Assembly (NCBI GenBank): GCA_965371805.1
Contig: CBDUZW010000020.1
Location: 3,428 to 67,427 of the forward strand
Direction of reading: 5' to 3'
Length of the DNA: 64,000 nucleotides
Origin: JAOZTV01 sp965371805
GTDB taxonomy: Bacteria > Acidobacteriota > Aminicenantia > UBA2199
Both the position numbers and the translations under genes were made by a program. This document shows positions 17,404 through 26,271 of this stretch, one piece after another (positions within the stretch are counted from its first letter, which is position 1; every line of letters begins with the position of its first letter). The notes under the pieces were generated by a model. That model was not told the DNA's origin. It saw only the letters and a program-made list of their open reading frames with translations, and ran no database searches.

Positions 17404-18102
17404 ATGATGGTAAAAGTTTTAGAAGAAAAATGTTTCAAGTGTGGTGCAGTAAATGCAATCAATTCAGTTTACTGCAATCAATGCGGAAAAAAAATTGCTG
17501 AATTCAATCCAGAGATACTTACCGGTGAAGATATTTTTAACTTTGATGATAGAGTAGAATATGATACTGATTATATGCGTAGTGATGGAGATACACTCGT
17601 TATCAGGTTATTTAAAATTGTATCAATTGTGAATAATTTCAAATTCAAAGATAAAGAATATGATAATGTTAAAATAAGCTGGTTTGTTGTTGATAGAGAA
17701 AAGCCTAGTATACCTTATGAGAAAGTAATACTGCTTTTTTCTAGAATGTCAGGGACAGAAAAAACAAATATCACTCAATATATTGACGAAAAATTTACTT
17801 TACGGGAAGGAAGATTACTTGAGAAGTATATTGAAAATACAGGGGATATTAGAACTATTTTTGAAGATATCCGGATTCCTATTGTTGAAAATGTCAGAAG
17901 TCTAAATAATATAATTGGGGCAATGAACACCGGCAGAATAGCATTATATAAAAAAAAAAATTATAATCTACCATTTAAAGTTGAAGGAATATTTAATATC
18001 ACAGATGCAGAAGAATCAGTCTCCTGGGATAGTCAAGAAACGGTTATATCAAAAAATATTAAAAAGGAATTAGAGGATTATAAAAGGCGTCATGATTTGT
18101 AA
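17404..18102 (+). CDS. Zinc-ribbon protein of unknown function
   Basis: 232 residues. The start has a four-cysteine ribbon, CFKCG (Cys10, Cys13) and YCNQCGKK (Cys24, Cys27). The rest is a soluble alpha/beta protein with charged helices and no motif I recognise. Two adjacent ATGs open the frame. Given the position of the -10 box, the second (17407) fits a leaderless transcript better. It lies alone between the permease operon and convergent glgC. A hairpin spans its stop codon and that of glgC. Confidence 0.6.
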   Translation: MMVKVLEEKCFKCGAVNAINSVYCNQCGKKIAEFNPEILTGEDIFNFDDRVEYDTDYMRSDGDTLVIRLFKIVSIVNNFKFKDKEYDNVKISWFVVDREKPSIPYEKVILLFSRMSGTEKTNITQYIDEKFTLREGRLLEKYIENTGDIRTIFEDIRIPIVENVRSLNNIIGAMNTGRIALYKKKNYNLPFKVEGIFNITDAEESVSWDSQETVISKNIKKELEDYKRRHDL

Positions 18103-18119
18103 TTAAGTATTTTAATTAC
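18099..18119. terminator. Hairpin spanning the two convergent stop codons
   Basis: GTAATTAA-GTATT-TTAATTAC, an eight-pair perfect stem covering the TAA of the zinc-ribbon gene and the stop of glgC. AT-rich, so weak, but its position suits a shared terminator. Confidence 0.4.
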
Positions 18120-19386
18120 CCATAAGATTAAAAAATCTGACTGTATGGTCATAGTTTTTTGGAACTATCCGTATTTTTGACATTTCATCAATATAAATTC
18201 CATTATTTTTATCTTCTTCTTCATCATATCCAATTCGCATATTCTTTAATACGACGTTTTTATCAATTATAGTCCTCAATATTTCACATTCATGAATATA
18301 ACTATTATTAAATATCACTACTTCATTAAGTTTTGATTTGTCAATAATTACTTTAGGGGAGATGACTACAGATGATGCGTCTGAATCACTTAAAAAAGAT
18401 CCTTCACTTAGAAGCACATTTTTAATATATCCAATATCATGCGGTTTTACTATTTTTCCCGGACCAAGGTTAAAATTCTGTGTGTAAAATGGCCATTTAT
18501 CACCATATAGATTAAATTTAGGTGTAACTGATACTAGATCCATGTTTGCCTTGAAGTATTCTTTTATTGTTCCAACATCCTTCCAATAATTTGAATCAGA
18601 ACTTTTCTCGCTATTTTCTATAATATGTCCATTAACATTGACCTTAATATTGTCAATAATTACATTATATAGATTATAATCATAACCCAGAATATTAGTA
18701 TTTGCTAACATTTGAGGAATTATGTCGCTTCCAAAAAGATCACCCTTTTTTTTTAAAGCTTTGATTAATACAGATCTTCTAAAGGCATAAATTCCCATTG
18801 AGGCATAAAACATTTCCTGATTTTCTTTATTTAGAAATTTGTAAGGTGTACCCGGATCTTTTTCTTTAAAGCCAATGATTTCCTTCCTGCTGTTTATTTT
18901 AAGTGATCCCAGGTGTTTTGATAGTTTTATTGGTTCCGGTTTAATAGCAATTGCAGCACCTGCTTTACTAAATGCTAAAAAATCAACAAAGCTTGAATAA
19001 TCCATTTTTAGCAAATGATCTCCAGGAACAATTAATACATAATCCGGTTTCATAATTGTTATCATATCTGTTACTTGCCTGACAGCATCAGCATCTCCTT
19101 TATAAGTCGATCCTACTATTTGAGGAGATATAATGTCGACAAAAACGCCAAATCTAGAATCTGAATACCATACATCTTTTATATGCCTGATCAGCGATGC
19201 ATCTTTGCCCTGGGTGAGTATGATTGACTTTCTAAAACCACAATTTGCTGCATTACTCAAGGGAATATCAATTAATCTGAATTTGCCCCCAATAGGGACA
19301 GCTGGTTTTGTTCTTGAATCAGTCAATGGATGTAATCGTGATCCTGCTCCACCTGCAAGTACAATTACCAAAACGTCATATTTCAT
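18112..19386 (-). CDS. glgC: Glucose-1-phosphate adenylyltransferase
   Basis: 424 residues, normal for GlgC. It makes ADP-glucose from glucose-1-phosphate and ATP, the committed step of bacterial glycogen synthesis. Seen are the nucleotidyltransferase signature VIVLAGGAGSRLHPLT near the N-terminus with the KPAVPIGGKFRLIDIPLSN stretch, VLIVPGDHLLKMDY, and a left-handed beta-helix C-terminus with hexapeptide-like strands. No other glycogen gene is present nearby. A ribosome site (TAAGGA) and a TTGAAA-N16-TATAAT promoter (19404-19431) precede it. Confidence 0.93.
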   Translation of the reverse strand: MKYDVLVIVLAGGAGSRLHPLTDSRTKPAVPIGGKFRLIDIPLSNAANCGFRKSIILTQGKDASLIRHIKDVWYSDSRFGVFVDIISPQIVGSTYKGDADAVRQVTDMITIMKPDYVLIVPGDHLLKMDYSSFVDFLAFSKAGAAIAIKPEPIKLSKHLGSLKINSRKEIIGFKEKDPGTPYKFLNKENQEMFYASMGIYAFRRSVLIKALKKKGDLFGSDIIPQMLANTNILGYDYNLYNVIIDNIKVNVNGHIIENSEKSSDSNYWKDVGTIKEYFKANMDLVSVTPKFNLYGDKWPFYTQNFNLGPGKIVKPHDIGYIKNVLLSEGSFLSDSDASSVVISPKVIIDKSKLNEVVIFNNSYIHECEILRTIIDKNVVLKNMRIGYDEEEDKNNGIYIDEMSKIRIVPKNYDHTVRFFNLMGN

Positions 19387-19403
19387 TAATTATCCTTATT
19401 GCA

Positions 19404-19431
19404 ATTATAGGTGTTTATTTATTTTTTTCAA
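19404..19431 (-). promoter_or_regulatory. Promoter of glgC
   Basis: On the minus strand TTGAAA (19426-19431), a 16-bp spacer and TATAAT (19404-19409). Confidence 0.5.
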
Positions 19432-19458
19432 CTATAAATATTTAATAATTATAACTAA

Positions 19459-19487
19459 TTGACTATAAATCTATAATTAAATATAAT
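19459..19487 (+). promoter_or_regulatory. Promoter abutting the ATG of the propeller-kinase gene
   Basis: TTGACT (19459-19464), a 17-bp spacer and TATAAT (19482-19487), with the ATG at 19494 exactly where transcription should begin and no ribosome site between. Confidence 0.65.
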
Positions 19488-19493
19488 AATTTT

Positions 19494-22400
19494 ATGGAAT
19501 ATAGATGTGAAAGGAAACATAAAAATAATTTTTTATTAATTTTATCAGTATTATTATTGATTTTAGTTTCATTCGGATATGCTCTCGATCCTGGAAGGAT
19601 GATTACTCAATATAAAATTATTGTCTGGAATGATACTAATGGTTTACCGCAGAATATGGTTATGGAAATCATTCAATCAGCAAATGGATATATTTGGTTT
19701 GGAACTGAAGAAGGACTGATAAGATTTGATGGAAATAAATTTGTTGTCTTTAATAAAGATAATACTCCATTGCTAAAGGATAATTATATCTTCGCATTAT
19801 ATGAAGATAGTGAAGGTACTTTATGGATCGCTCCAAGGGGAGGTGGATTATTAACTTACAGGAACGGGGTTTTTAGTAATTTTTCAATTGAAAATGGTTT
19901 TATAGATAAAATTGTAAACTGTATTATTGAAGATAAGAAAAAGCAACTTTGGATAGGAACCGAAAATAATGGACTTTTTTTATATTCCAATAATAATTTT
20001 TTTAATTTCACAAAAAAAAATGGGCTATCAGACAATACAGTTAACCATCTCTTGAATACAGAAGCAAATATTATTTGGATAAGTTCAAAAAAAGGGGTCT
20101 CGGTTTATGATGGGATTAAATTCACACATTATAATAAAAATACTGGATTGAAGGATAAAAGAGTGAACACTACAATAATATCTCCAGAGGGAGACTTATT
20201 GTTAGGCACAAATGACGGCTTGTTTAAAAAAAAAGGTAAATCTATTATTCCTATTCATCAAAAAGGTCAAATAAAAGCGATTAAATCACTTTATTTAGAT
20301 AAGGATAAGATTTTATGGATTGGTGCTACAAATGGTTTGTTCAGGTTAAATGGAGAAGTATTATCGAAATTATCAGAAAAAAATGGCTTATCAAATAATA
20401 CTGTCCTATCTATTTCCGCGGATAGAGAAGGCAGTCTATGGGTTGGCACTGCGTATGGAGGATTAAATTGTCTTCAGGATGGGAAAGTACGTGTTATTGG
20501 TATGAAAGAGGGACTGTCAGATGATGTGGTATTTGTAATTAATCAAGATAGAAAAGGTTTTATCTGGATAGGGACAAATAATGGATTAAACAGATTTAAG
20601 AATAAAAAAAATATTCAGATCAGCACAAAGAATGGACTTTCAAATAATGTAATAAATTCAATTATAGAAGATATTAATGGGGATATGTGGGTTGGTACTG
20701 ACAAAGGGTTGAATTATATCCAGGACTATCCAGATAGGAAGATAAAAATCATAGATACACAAAAAAATTATTATATATTGGCGTTATGTAATGATACCTT
20801 AAATCATCAAATATGGATTGGGACCTTAAACGGATTATTCATAAAAAAAGGTAATGAAATAAAGGTAATTAAAGATGATGATGGTAAAAAAAAGGCAATA
20901 TTAGCAAATGCCATATTATCAGATAAAGAAAATAGTATATGGATAAGTTCTTATAGAAATGGATTAATGAAGTATAATAATGGAAAATTTAAATATTATA
21001 AAAAAAAAGATGGATTAGCTGATAATTCAGTAAACTGTATATATGAGGATAGCAAGGGAATCATATGGATAGGTACTATAAATGGTCTCAGCCGTTTCAG
21101 TAATAATAATTTTATAACCTTTAGGAAAAAAAACGGTTTGTTTAATGATAATATTTATAAAATAATTGAGGACGATAAAAACAATTTGTGGTTTAGTTGT
21201 AATAAAGGTATTTTCAAAATAAATAGATCTGAATTGTCAACTGATCCTAAAAATAATATAAAAATAGTCAACTCAATAGTTTTTGGGAAAGATGAAGGAA
21301 TGAGAAGTAGTGAATGTAATGGCGGATTTCAATTTGCCGGATGTAAGCTTGACAATGGAGAGTTATTATTTTCTACTATGAAAGGGGTTGTTATAATTGA
21401 TCCTGATAATATAAAGAAAAACTCAATGAAACCTCCTATTTACATTGAAAAAGTTTTATTGGATGGGAAACCTGTTAGTTTTGAAAATATAGTTAGAGTT
21501 CACCATTCTGTTAAAAGATTAGAACTTAGATTTACTGCTATAAGCTTTATCAACACAAAAAAAATATTATTCAAATATCAATTACAAGGTTATGATGATA
21601 ATTGGATATCTGCAGAAGAACAAAGATCTGCATTCTATACAAATTTAGATCCTGGTGAATATGAATTTTCTGTTATTGCAGCAAATAGTGATGGAGTATG
21701 GAATAAAACAGGAGATTCAGTAAAACTTATACTGGAAGCTGCATTTTGGGAAACTATTTACTTTAAAACAGTAATGGTAATCTTATTTATTATTCTGTCA
21801 TATTTAATAATACATATTATAAGAAAATATATTACTCTAGTAAGTTTTTGGAAAAGAAAAAAGATTATAAGTAGCTTTAAATTACTGGATAAGATAGGCT
21901 CAGGAGGTATGGGGACAGTATATAAAGCAGTTAATATGCTAAAAAAAAATGAAACAGTTGCAATTAAAGTATTAAATAGTGAGTTATTTAATGATGAAAA
22001 TAGTAGAAAACGTTTTAAGCAGGAGGCAGTCATAATTGACCAGCTTGATCACCCAAATATAATAAAGATTATTGAAAGAGGTGTTTCAAATGAAAATCTT
22101 TATATGGTGATGGAATTATTGAATGGAGAATCTCTAGCAGATAAAATTAAAATTGATCAGTATATAAAGTTGAATGACACTATTCATATTATGAAACAAA
22201 TATTAGATGCAATTGAAAAAATTCATAGTAGAAATATAATTCACCGGGATCTAAAACCTGAGAATGTTATGTTGATAAAGAAAAATGATGAAGAAAATTT
22301 CGTTAAGTTACTGGATTTTGGTTTAGCAACAATGCAGTATCAGACGAGGTTAACTCAGACTGGAGTTGTTGTTGGTACAATTAACTATATGGCACCTGAG

Positions 22401-22670
22401 CAGATTACTGAATCTTTTACAACTAAATCAAGTGATATTTATTCTCTTGGAATTATTCTTTACGAAATGACAACCGGTAGAAAACCTTTTTTTGGAGAAA
22501 CGGCAGTCTCGTTAATGAAACAGATAATTGATTTTGATCCGATTAAGCCAATAAAACTAAGAAGAAATCTTCCTGTAAAAATTAATAATCTAATAATAAG
22601 AATGATTGATAAAGAGAACAAAAATAGGCCGGAACTATCAGAGATAATAAGTATAATAAAAGAGTTTTAA
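19494..22670 (+). CDS. Reg_prop/Y_Y_Y periplasmic sensor fused to a cytoplasmic Ser/Thr protein kinase
   Basis: 1058 residues. A signal anchor (FLLILSVLLLILVSFGYA) leads into about 14 propeller repeats of the pattern N-G-L-S/D-x-x-V-N-x-I-x-x-D-x-x-G-x-I-W-I-G-T (about residues 40-620). A Y_Y_Y immunoglobulin-like domain follows (FKYQLQGYDDNWISAEEQ...YTNLDPGEYEF), then one membrane helix (about 757-785). A complete Hanks-type kinase starts near residue 794: GSGGMGTVYKA, Lys825 in VAIKVL, HRDLKPEN near 917, LLDFGLA near 941, and GTINYMAPEQ. In ordinary Reg_prop sensors the output is a histidine kinase or a DNA-binding domain. Here the output is serine/threonine phosphorylation. It probably binds a periplasmic carbohydrate-like ligand, which is family-based inference. 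Confidence 0.9.
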   Translation: MEYRCERKHKNNFLLILSVLLLILVSFGYALDPGRMITQYKIIVWNDTNGLPQNMVMEIIQSANGYIWFGTEEGLIRFDGNKFVVFNKDNTPLLKDNYIFALYEDSEGTLWIAPRGGGLLTYRNGVFSNFSIENGFIDKIVNCIIEDKKKQLWIGTENNGLFLYSNNNFFNFTKKNGLSDNTVNHLLNTEANIIWISSKKGVSVYDGIKFTHYNKNTGLKDKRVNTTIISPEGDLLLGTNDGLFKKKGKSIIPIHQKGQIKAIKSLYLDKDKILWIGATNGLFRLNGEVLSKLSEKNGLSNNTVLSISADREGSLWVGTAYGGLNCLQDGKVRVIGMKEGLSDDVVFVINQDRKGFIWIGTNNGLNRFKNKKNIQISTKNGLSNNVINSIIEDINGDMWVGTDKGLNYIQDYPDRKIKIIDTQKNYYILALCNDTLNHQIWIGTLNGLFIKKGNEIKVIKDDDGKKKAILANAILSDKENSIWISSYRNGLMKYNNGKFKYYKKKDGLADNSVNCIYEDSKGIIWIGTINGLSRFSNNNFITFRKKNGLFNDNIYKIIEDDKNNLWFSCNKGIFKINRSELSTDPKNNIKIVNSIVFGKDEGMRSSECNGGFQFAGCKLDNGELLFSTMKGVVIIDPDNIKKNSMKPPIYIEKVLLDGKPVSFENIVRVHHSVKRLELRFTAISFINTKKILFKYQLQGYDDNWISAEEQRSAFYTNLDPGEYEFSVIAANSDGVWNKTGDSVKLILEAAFWETIYFKTVMVILFIILSYLIIHIIRKYITLVSFWKRKKIISSFKLLDKIGSGGMGTVYKAVNMLKKNETVAIKVLNSELFNDENSRKRFKQEAVIIDQLDHPNIIKIIERGVSNENLYMVMELLNGESLADKIKIDQYIKLNDTIHIMKQILDAIEKIHSRNIIHRDLKPENVMLIKKNDEENFVKLLDFGLATMQYQTRLTQTGVVVGTINYMAPEQITESFTTKSSDIYSLGIILYEMTTGRKPFFGETAVSLMKQIIDFDPIKPIKLRRNLPVKINNLIIRMIDKENKNRPELSEIISIIKEF

Positions 22671-22701
22671 GAGTTGTTGCTATAAAGTTTTAACCTTTTT
22701 A

Positions 22702-22727
22702 ATAATCCATTAATGGGTGAGGATTAT
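22702..22727. terminator. Convergent terminator-like hairpin
   Basis: ATAATCC...GGATTAT, a seven-pair perfect stem with a 12-base loop that itself contains CATTAATG. It lies between the convergent propeller-kinase and PATAN genes, with T-rich flanks on both sides. Confidence 0.5.
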
Positions 22728-22731
22728 ACAA

Positions 22732-24210
22732 TTATTTTGAACCTATTTTAATGTCTTTTTTTAGTACTGAAAAAATTGAGCTTTTTCTTTTTTTATTTTT
22801 ATGAAGATCCTGAATAGCATGAACTGCATCTTTGTGATCAGCAGTCATTGACATAACCCTTTCAAAACATTTTTCGGCAAGTTTTTGTTTGTCTTGTTTT
22901 TTATATAACATACCTAAACTATATATTGGATTAGAACTCCATGGATTCAGCTTTACAGCTTTTTTTAAATTAATTTCAGCTTCAATATTTTTAAAATCCT
23001 GTTGATATTGAGATAATCCCAGAAGATAATAATGTTCACCGTTTAAAGGAGCACCAATTAATTGATTTTTTAGTATGTCTATCACATTCTGATAATTACC
23101 CAATTTATAATTCTCTTCTGCTATCTGATAAGTATCATTTGTTTTTTCGAGAACATTTTCATTCTTTTCCTCGACAATATCTTCTAAGATTTCAGATTGA
23201 ATTGCAGGTTGTGGAATAAGTTCATTTTTTTCATCTATTTTGCTTAATATTTTTTTATTTAAAATCAGTAAATTTTGATGGATCAACTCAAGTTTAGAAG
23301 ATACAGACTTTGCTATTTTCTTTACCTCTGGTGTTAATGCAGAACCGAAATTTTTAGGGTTATATTTTTGAGACATTTGTTTATATGCCTTGGTTATTGT
23401 TTCTGCTGAAGAATTTCTATCTACACTCATAATGTTGTAAAAACTAAGTTTTTTCTCACTGAGTTTGCTGTTTAGCTCTATTAGATCGTGTATGTTCTCA
23501 TTTATATCTGAATGATATTCATGCTCATGAAAATCAATTATTTCCAGAAGAAAAAAAACAAGCATTTTTTTCCAATAATTCTCAGGATTAAGTGTGAATG
23601 AGGAGATGATCTCAAGGTTGGACATATTCTTACAATTATTTAGATTATTATAAAGTTCTAACTCATCATCACTTAATATCTGCTTTATAGATTTAGGTAC
23701 TGATAATGTTGAAGGTGAATGAAACTGAATCTTATCTTTAAAATATGATAGATCTTTCATTATTCTTACACCTTCTATAATAATAGATGGTAAAGGAATG
23801 CTGAATTCATTTTTTTGGTCTACTGAGTCCATTTCATTCAGTTCATAATTAAAATTCTTCAGGAGAAATGAATTTACAGCAATTTTTTTTATCTGGTAAA
23901 TTCTAGCATATTTTAAATCTTCTTCTGATATAAAATTATTTTGTATCAATATGTCACCAACCTTATGATCAACACTATGTGCTAATCCTCCAATATATTC
24001 ATATTGTTCTTCTGTGATTGTTCCTAAGAGAAATAGTAAAACCCCAAGTTTTTCATCAAATATATCACTTTTTGCATAAATTAGATTTCCATATTTAAAA
24101 AAAAGGTTTTTGGTATAGTTATCTTCATTTAGTATGAGCTCACCAGAGAAGTCTGAATCCATTATTTTTTTAAATATCAGCGGGACAGAATATTGGCTTT
24201 GTTTTGACAT
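22732..24210 (-). CDS. PATAN/DUF4388 protein with J-like domain and TPR repeats
   Basis: 492 residues. The N-terminal ~110 residues match the DUF4388/PATAN pattern (SGELILNEDNYTKNLFFKYGNLIYA, then LGVLLFLLGTITEEQ and VGDILIQNNFISEEDL). A segment near residues 255-300 (SFYNIMSVDRNSSAETI...AYKQMSQKYNPKNFG) has the shape of a J-domain, but the HPD tripeptide is replaced by YNP. Three to four TPR units occupy residues ~370-475 (YKLGNYQNVIDILKNQL, then YYLLGLSQYQQDFKNIEAEI and YSLGMLYKKQDKQKLAEKC). No transmembrane helix. PATAN proteins are linked to motility and response-regulator signalling in other bacteria. Here the role is unknown. Confidence 0.7.
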   Translation of the reverse strand: MSKQSQYSVPLIFKKIMDSDFSGELILNEDNYTKNLFFKYGNLIYAKSDIFDEKLGVLLFLLGTITEEQYEYIGGLAHSVDHKVGDILIQNNFISEEDLKYARIYQIKKIAVNSFLLKNFNYELNEMDSVDQKNEFSIPLPSIIIEGVRIMKDLSYFKDKIQFHSPSTLSVPKSIKQILSDDELELYNNLNNCKNMSNLEIISSFTLNPENYWKKMLVFFLLEIIDFHEHEYHSDINENIHDLIELNSKLSEKKLSFYNIMSVDRNSSAETITKAYKQMSQKYNPKNFGSALTPEVKKIAKSVSSKLELIHQNLLILNKKILSKIDEKNELIPQPAIQSEILEDIVEEKNENVLEKTNDTYQIAEENYKLGNYQNVIDILKNQLIGAPLNGEHYYLLGLSQYQQDFKNIEAEINLKKAVKLNPWSSNPIYSLGMLYKKQDKQKLAEKCFERVMSMTADHKDAVHAIQDLHKNKKRKSSIFSVLKKDIKIGSK

Positions 24211-24352
24211 TTTACTCTAAGAATAATACTTAATATTAAATAAATTTGCAAGAAAAAACATTTATTATAATTAAAATTACAATAACACCTCTTACCTTAA
24301 ACCTGACTGCAAATCTGGATTTCAGGCTTTTGAAAGAAAAATTTGTTAAATT

Positions 24353-26086
24353 TTAATGACCAAATTTTGTACCTGATGTTATCTCAGATATATTATATGC
24401 CTGAGCTCTCATTCCATCTAAATAATTAAGAATATCAACAAAATAAATAGCAGTATCTTTTTTGTAATTTCTTTTGCTCAGTCTTTCAAAATGAGATAAT
24501 TTTGCTTCTTTGATGAGTTTTTTTATTCTTCTATTTATTACCTGTGAACGATTCATAAATGTTGTTGCATCAACATCTTCTGTAAAAGCTGAAAGTGAAT
24601 TTTTAAAAAACAGAATGTTTTCATTAAAGATATTTGAAACAGTATTTTTTTCCTCTTCAAATAAAGAGAGGACATTTCTGTCCATTTTTTCAAATATTAA
24701 TGTTATATGTTCCAGATGATCCGCAAATTTTTCCAGGTTATGAGAAAATGTTAAATAATTTCCAATATTTGTTGCATCATCAGTTGATAATGAATTTGAT
24801 GAGAGTGATATAAGGAATTCAACTATTGATCTTTGATATTCGTCAATAATTTTTTCCCCTTTGAACACCTTATCAAACAATTTTGTTTTATCTTTGTTAT
24901 TATTTATTATATCTTGAACTATTAATGAACTTTGTTCAACTCTTTCTGCCATAACCATTAATTCCTTTTCGGTTTCAATAATGCTTATTGAAGGAGTTTT
25001 TATAAGATCATAATCTATGTATGTAAATTTAACTGCATTAGCATTATTTTTTAATTTTGGAGTAGGAATAAGTTTTACACATATAGAAGCAAGAACAGAT
25101 ATCAGAGGTATAAAGATAATCACATTTACTATATTGAAAAGTGTATGAGCTAAAGCAATATGAGAACTTATATATGGTTTTGTACCTAAAGCTAATCCAA
25201 ATTCTTTTACCTGGGCACCAGTTGTTATAGTAAGGTTTGAACTCCCAGGCAGTAGGCTTTCAATAATGCCTATAAATGGATAAAAAAGAATTAATGCAAT
25301 TATTACTCCAAGTGTATTAAATAAAGTATGTGCTAAAGCAGCTCTTTTTGCCTGGAAATTACCACCAAGACTGGCTAAAATTGCAGTGATAGTAGTTCCA
25401 ATATTCTGACCTAAAAGTAGAGAAATAGCACCTTCGAAATTAAGTAATCCTTGAGAAGCAAGAGCAATTGTAATTCCAAGGGTTGCAGAACTTGACTGAA
25501 CAATAAAGGTTGTGAAAGCACCAATTATAACACCAAGAATTATTGATGAAAAACTGAGTCCATCAACCTTAGTAAAAAAATCAATAAACCCCTGAGCATC
25601 TCTTAAAGGAGCAAATCCCATTTTCATTGTCTGCATTCCTAAAAAGAGTATTCCAAATCCAAAGATTACATCTCCTATATATTTCCATTTTTCATTTTTA
25701 GTAAAGAACTTTATGAAAACTCCAATACCGATTATGGGCATTGCATATTTTACTATCTTAAATGCAACTATCCAGCCTGTTACAGTTGTGCCAATATTAG
25801 CGCCAAGTATTACACCTATGGCCTGTTTCAAAGTCATAAGAGCAGCATTTACAAATCCAACAACCATTACTGAAGTAGCACTACTTGATTGAATTATTGC
25901 AGTTACAAAAAAACCGACTAAAATAGCCATAAATCTATTGCTGGTTAGAATATTAAGTGTCTTGCGTAAGCCGTTTCCCGCCGCTTTTTGTAGTCCTTCG
26001 GACATTATTTTCATCCCCATAAGGAATAATCCGAGACCACCAACTGACTGAAATAAAATTTGTGTCCAATCCAATATTTGCTCCAA
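24353..26086 (-). CDS. Na/Pi cotransporter family protein (NptA type) with PhoU-like tail
   Basis: 577 residues, starting at TTG (next residues EQILDW). Two inverted Na_Pi_cotrans repeats each carry QSSSAT (IIQSSSATSV and IVQSSSATLG) and a G-x-N-I-G-T-T motif (GANIGTT, GQNIGTT), which form the phosphate and sodium sites. The C-terminal ~220 residues are a cytoplasmic helical PhoU-like domain. It would take up, or possibly export, inorganic phosphate coupled to sodium. No ribosome site is evident at the TTG. A TTGATA-N17-TAAATA promoter lies about 13 bases before it. Confidence 0.88.
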   Translation of the reverse strand: MEQILDWTQILFQSVGGLGLFLMGMKIMSEGLQKAAGNGLRKTLNILTSNRFMAILVGFFVTAIIQSSSATSVMVVGFVNAALMTLKQAIGVILGANIGTTVTGWIVAFKIVKYAMPIIGIGVFIKFFTKNEKWKYIGDVIFGFGILFLGMQTMKMGFAPLRDAQGFIDFFTKVDGLSFSSIILGVIIGAFTTFIVQSSSATLGITIALASQGLLNFEGAISLLLGQNIGTTITAILASLGGNFQAKRAALAHTLFNTLGVIIALILFYPFIGIIESLLPGSSNLTITTGAQVKEFGLALGTKPYISSHIALAHTLFNIVNVIIFIPLISVLASICVKLIPTPKLKNNANAVKFTYIDYDLIKTPSISIIETEKELMVMAERVEQSSLIVQDIINNNKDKTKLFDKVFKGEKIIDEYQRSIVEFLISLSSNSLSTDDATNIGNYLTFSHNLEKFADHLEHITLIFEKMDRNVLSLFEEEKNTVSNIFNENILFFKNSLSAFTEDVDATTFMNRSQVINRRIKKLIKEAKLSHFERLSKRNYKKDTAIYFVDILNYLDGMRAQAYNISEITSGTKFGH

Positions 26087-26177
26087 AATTAAAATTATTT
26101 ATTTAAAAATTTAATTAATATTTATCAATCTTTATACCCAATTCTACATAAATAATGAGAATAATACAATATATTGT

Positions 26178-26206
26178 TTGACATTATTTTTTTTTAAATA
26201 TACAAT
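26178..26206 (+). promoter_or_regulatory. Promoter of the TonB receptor-YfiR-kinase operon
   Basis: TTGACA (26178-26183), a 17-bp spacer and TACAAT (26201-26206), about 65 bp before the ATG. Confidence 0.6.
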
Positions 26207-26271
26207 TTTTTATTACACAGATTTATGATAGACGGCAAATTGCTTTTTAATTATTATGGAGGTATATAATC

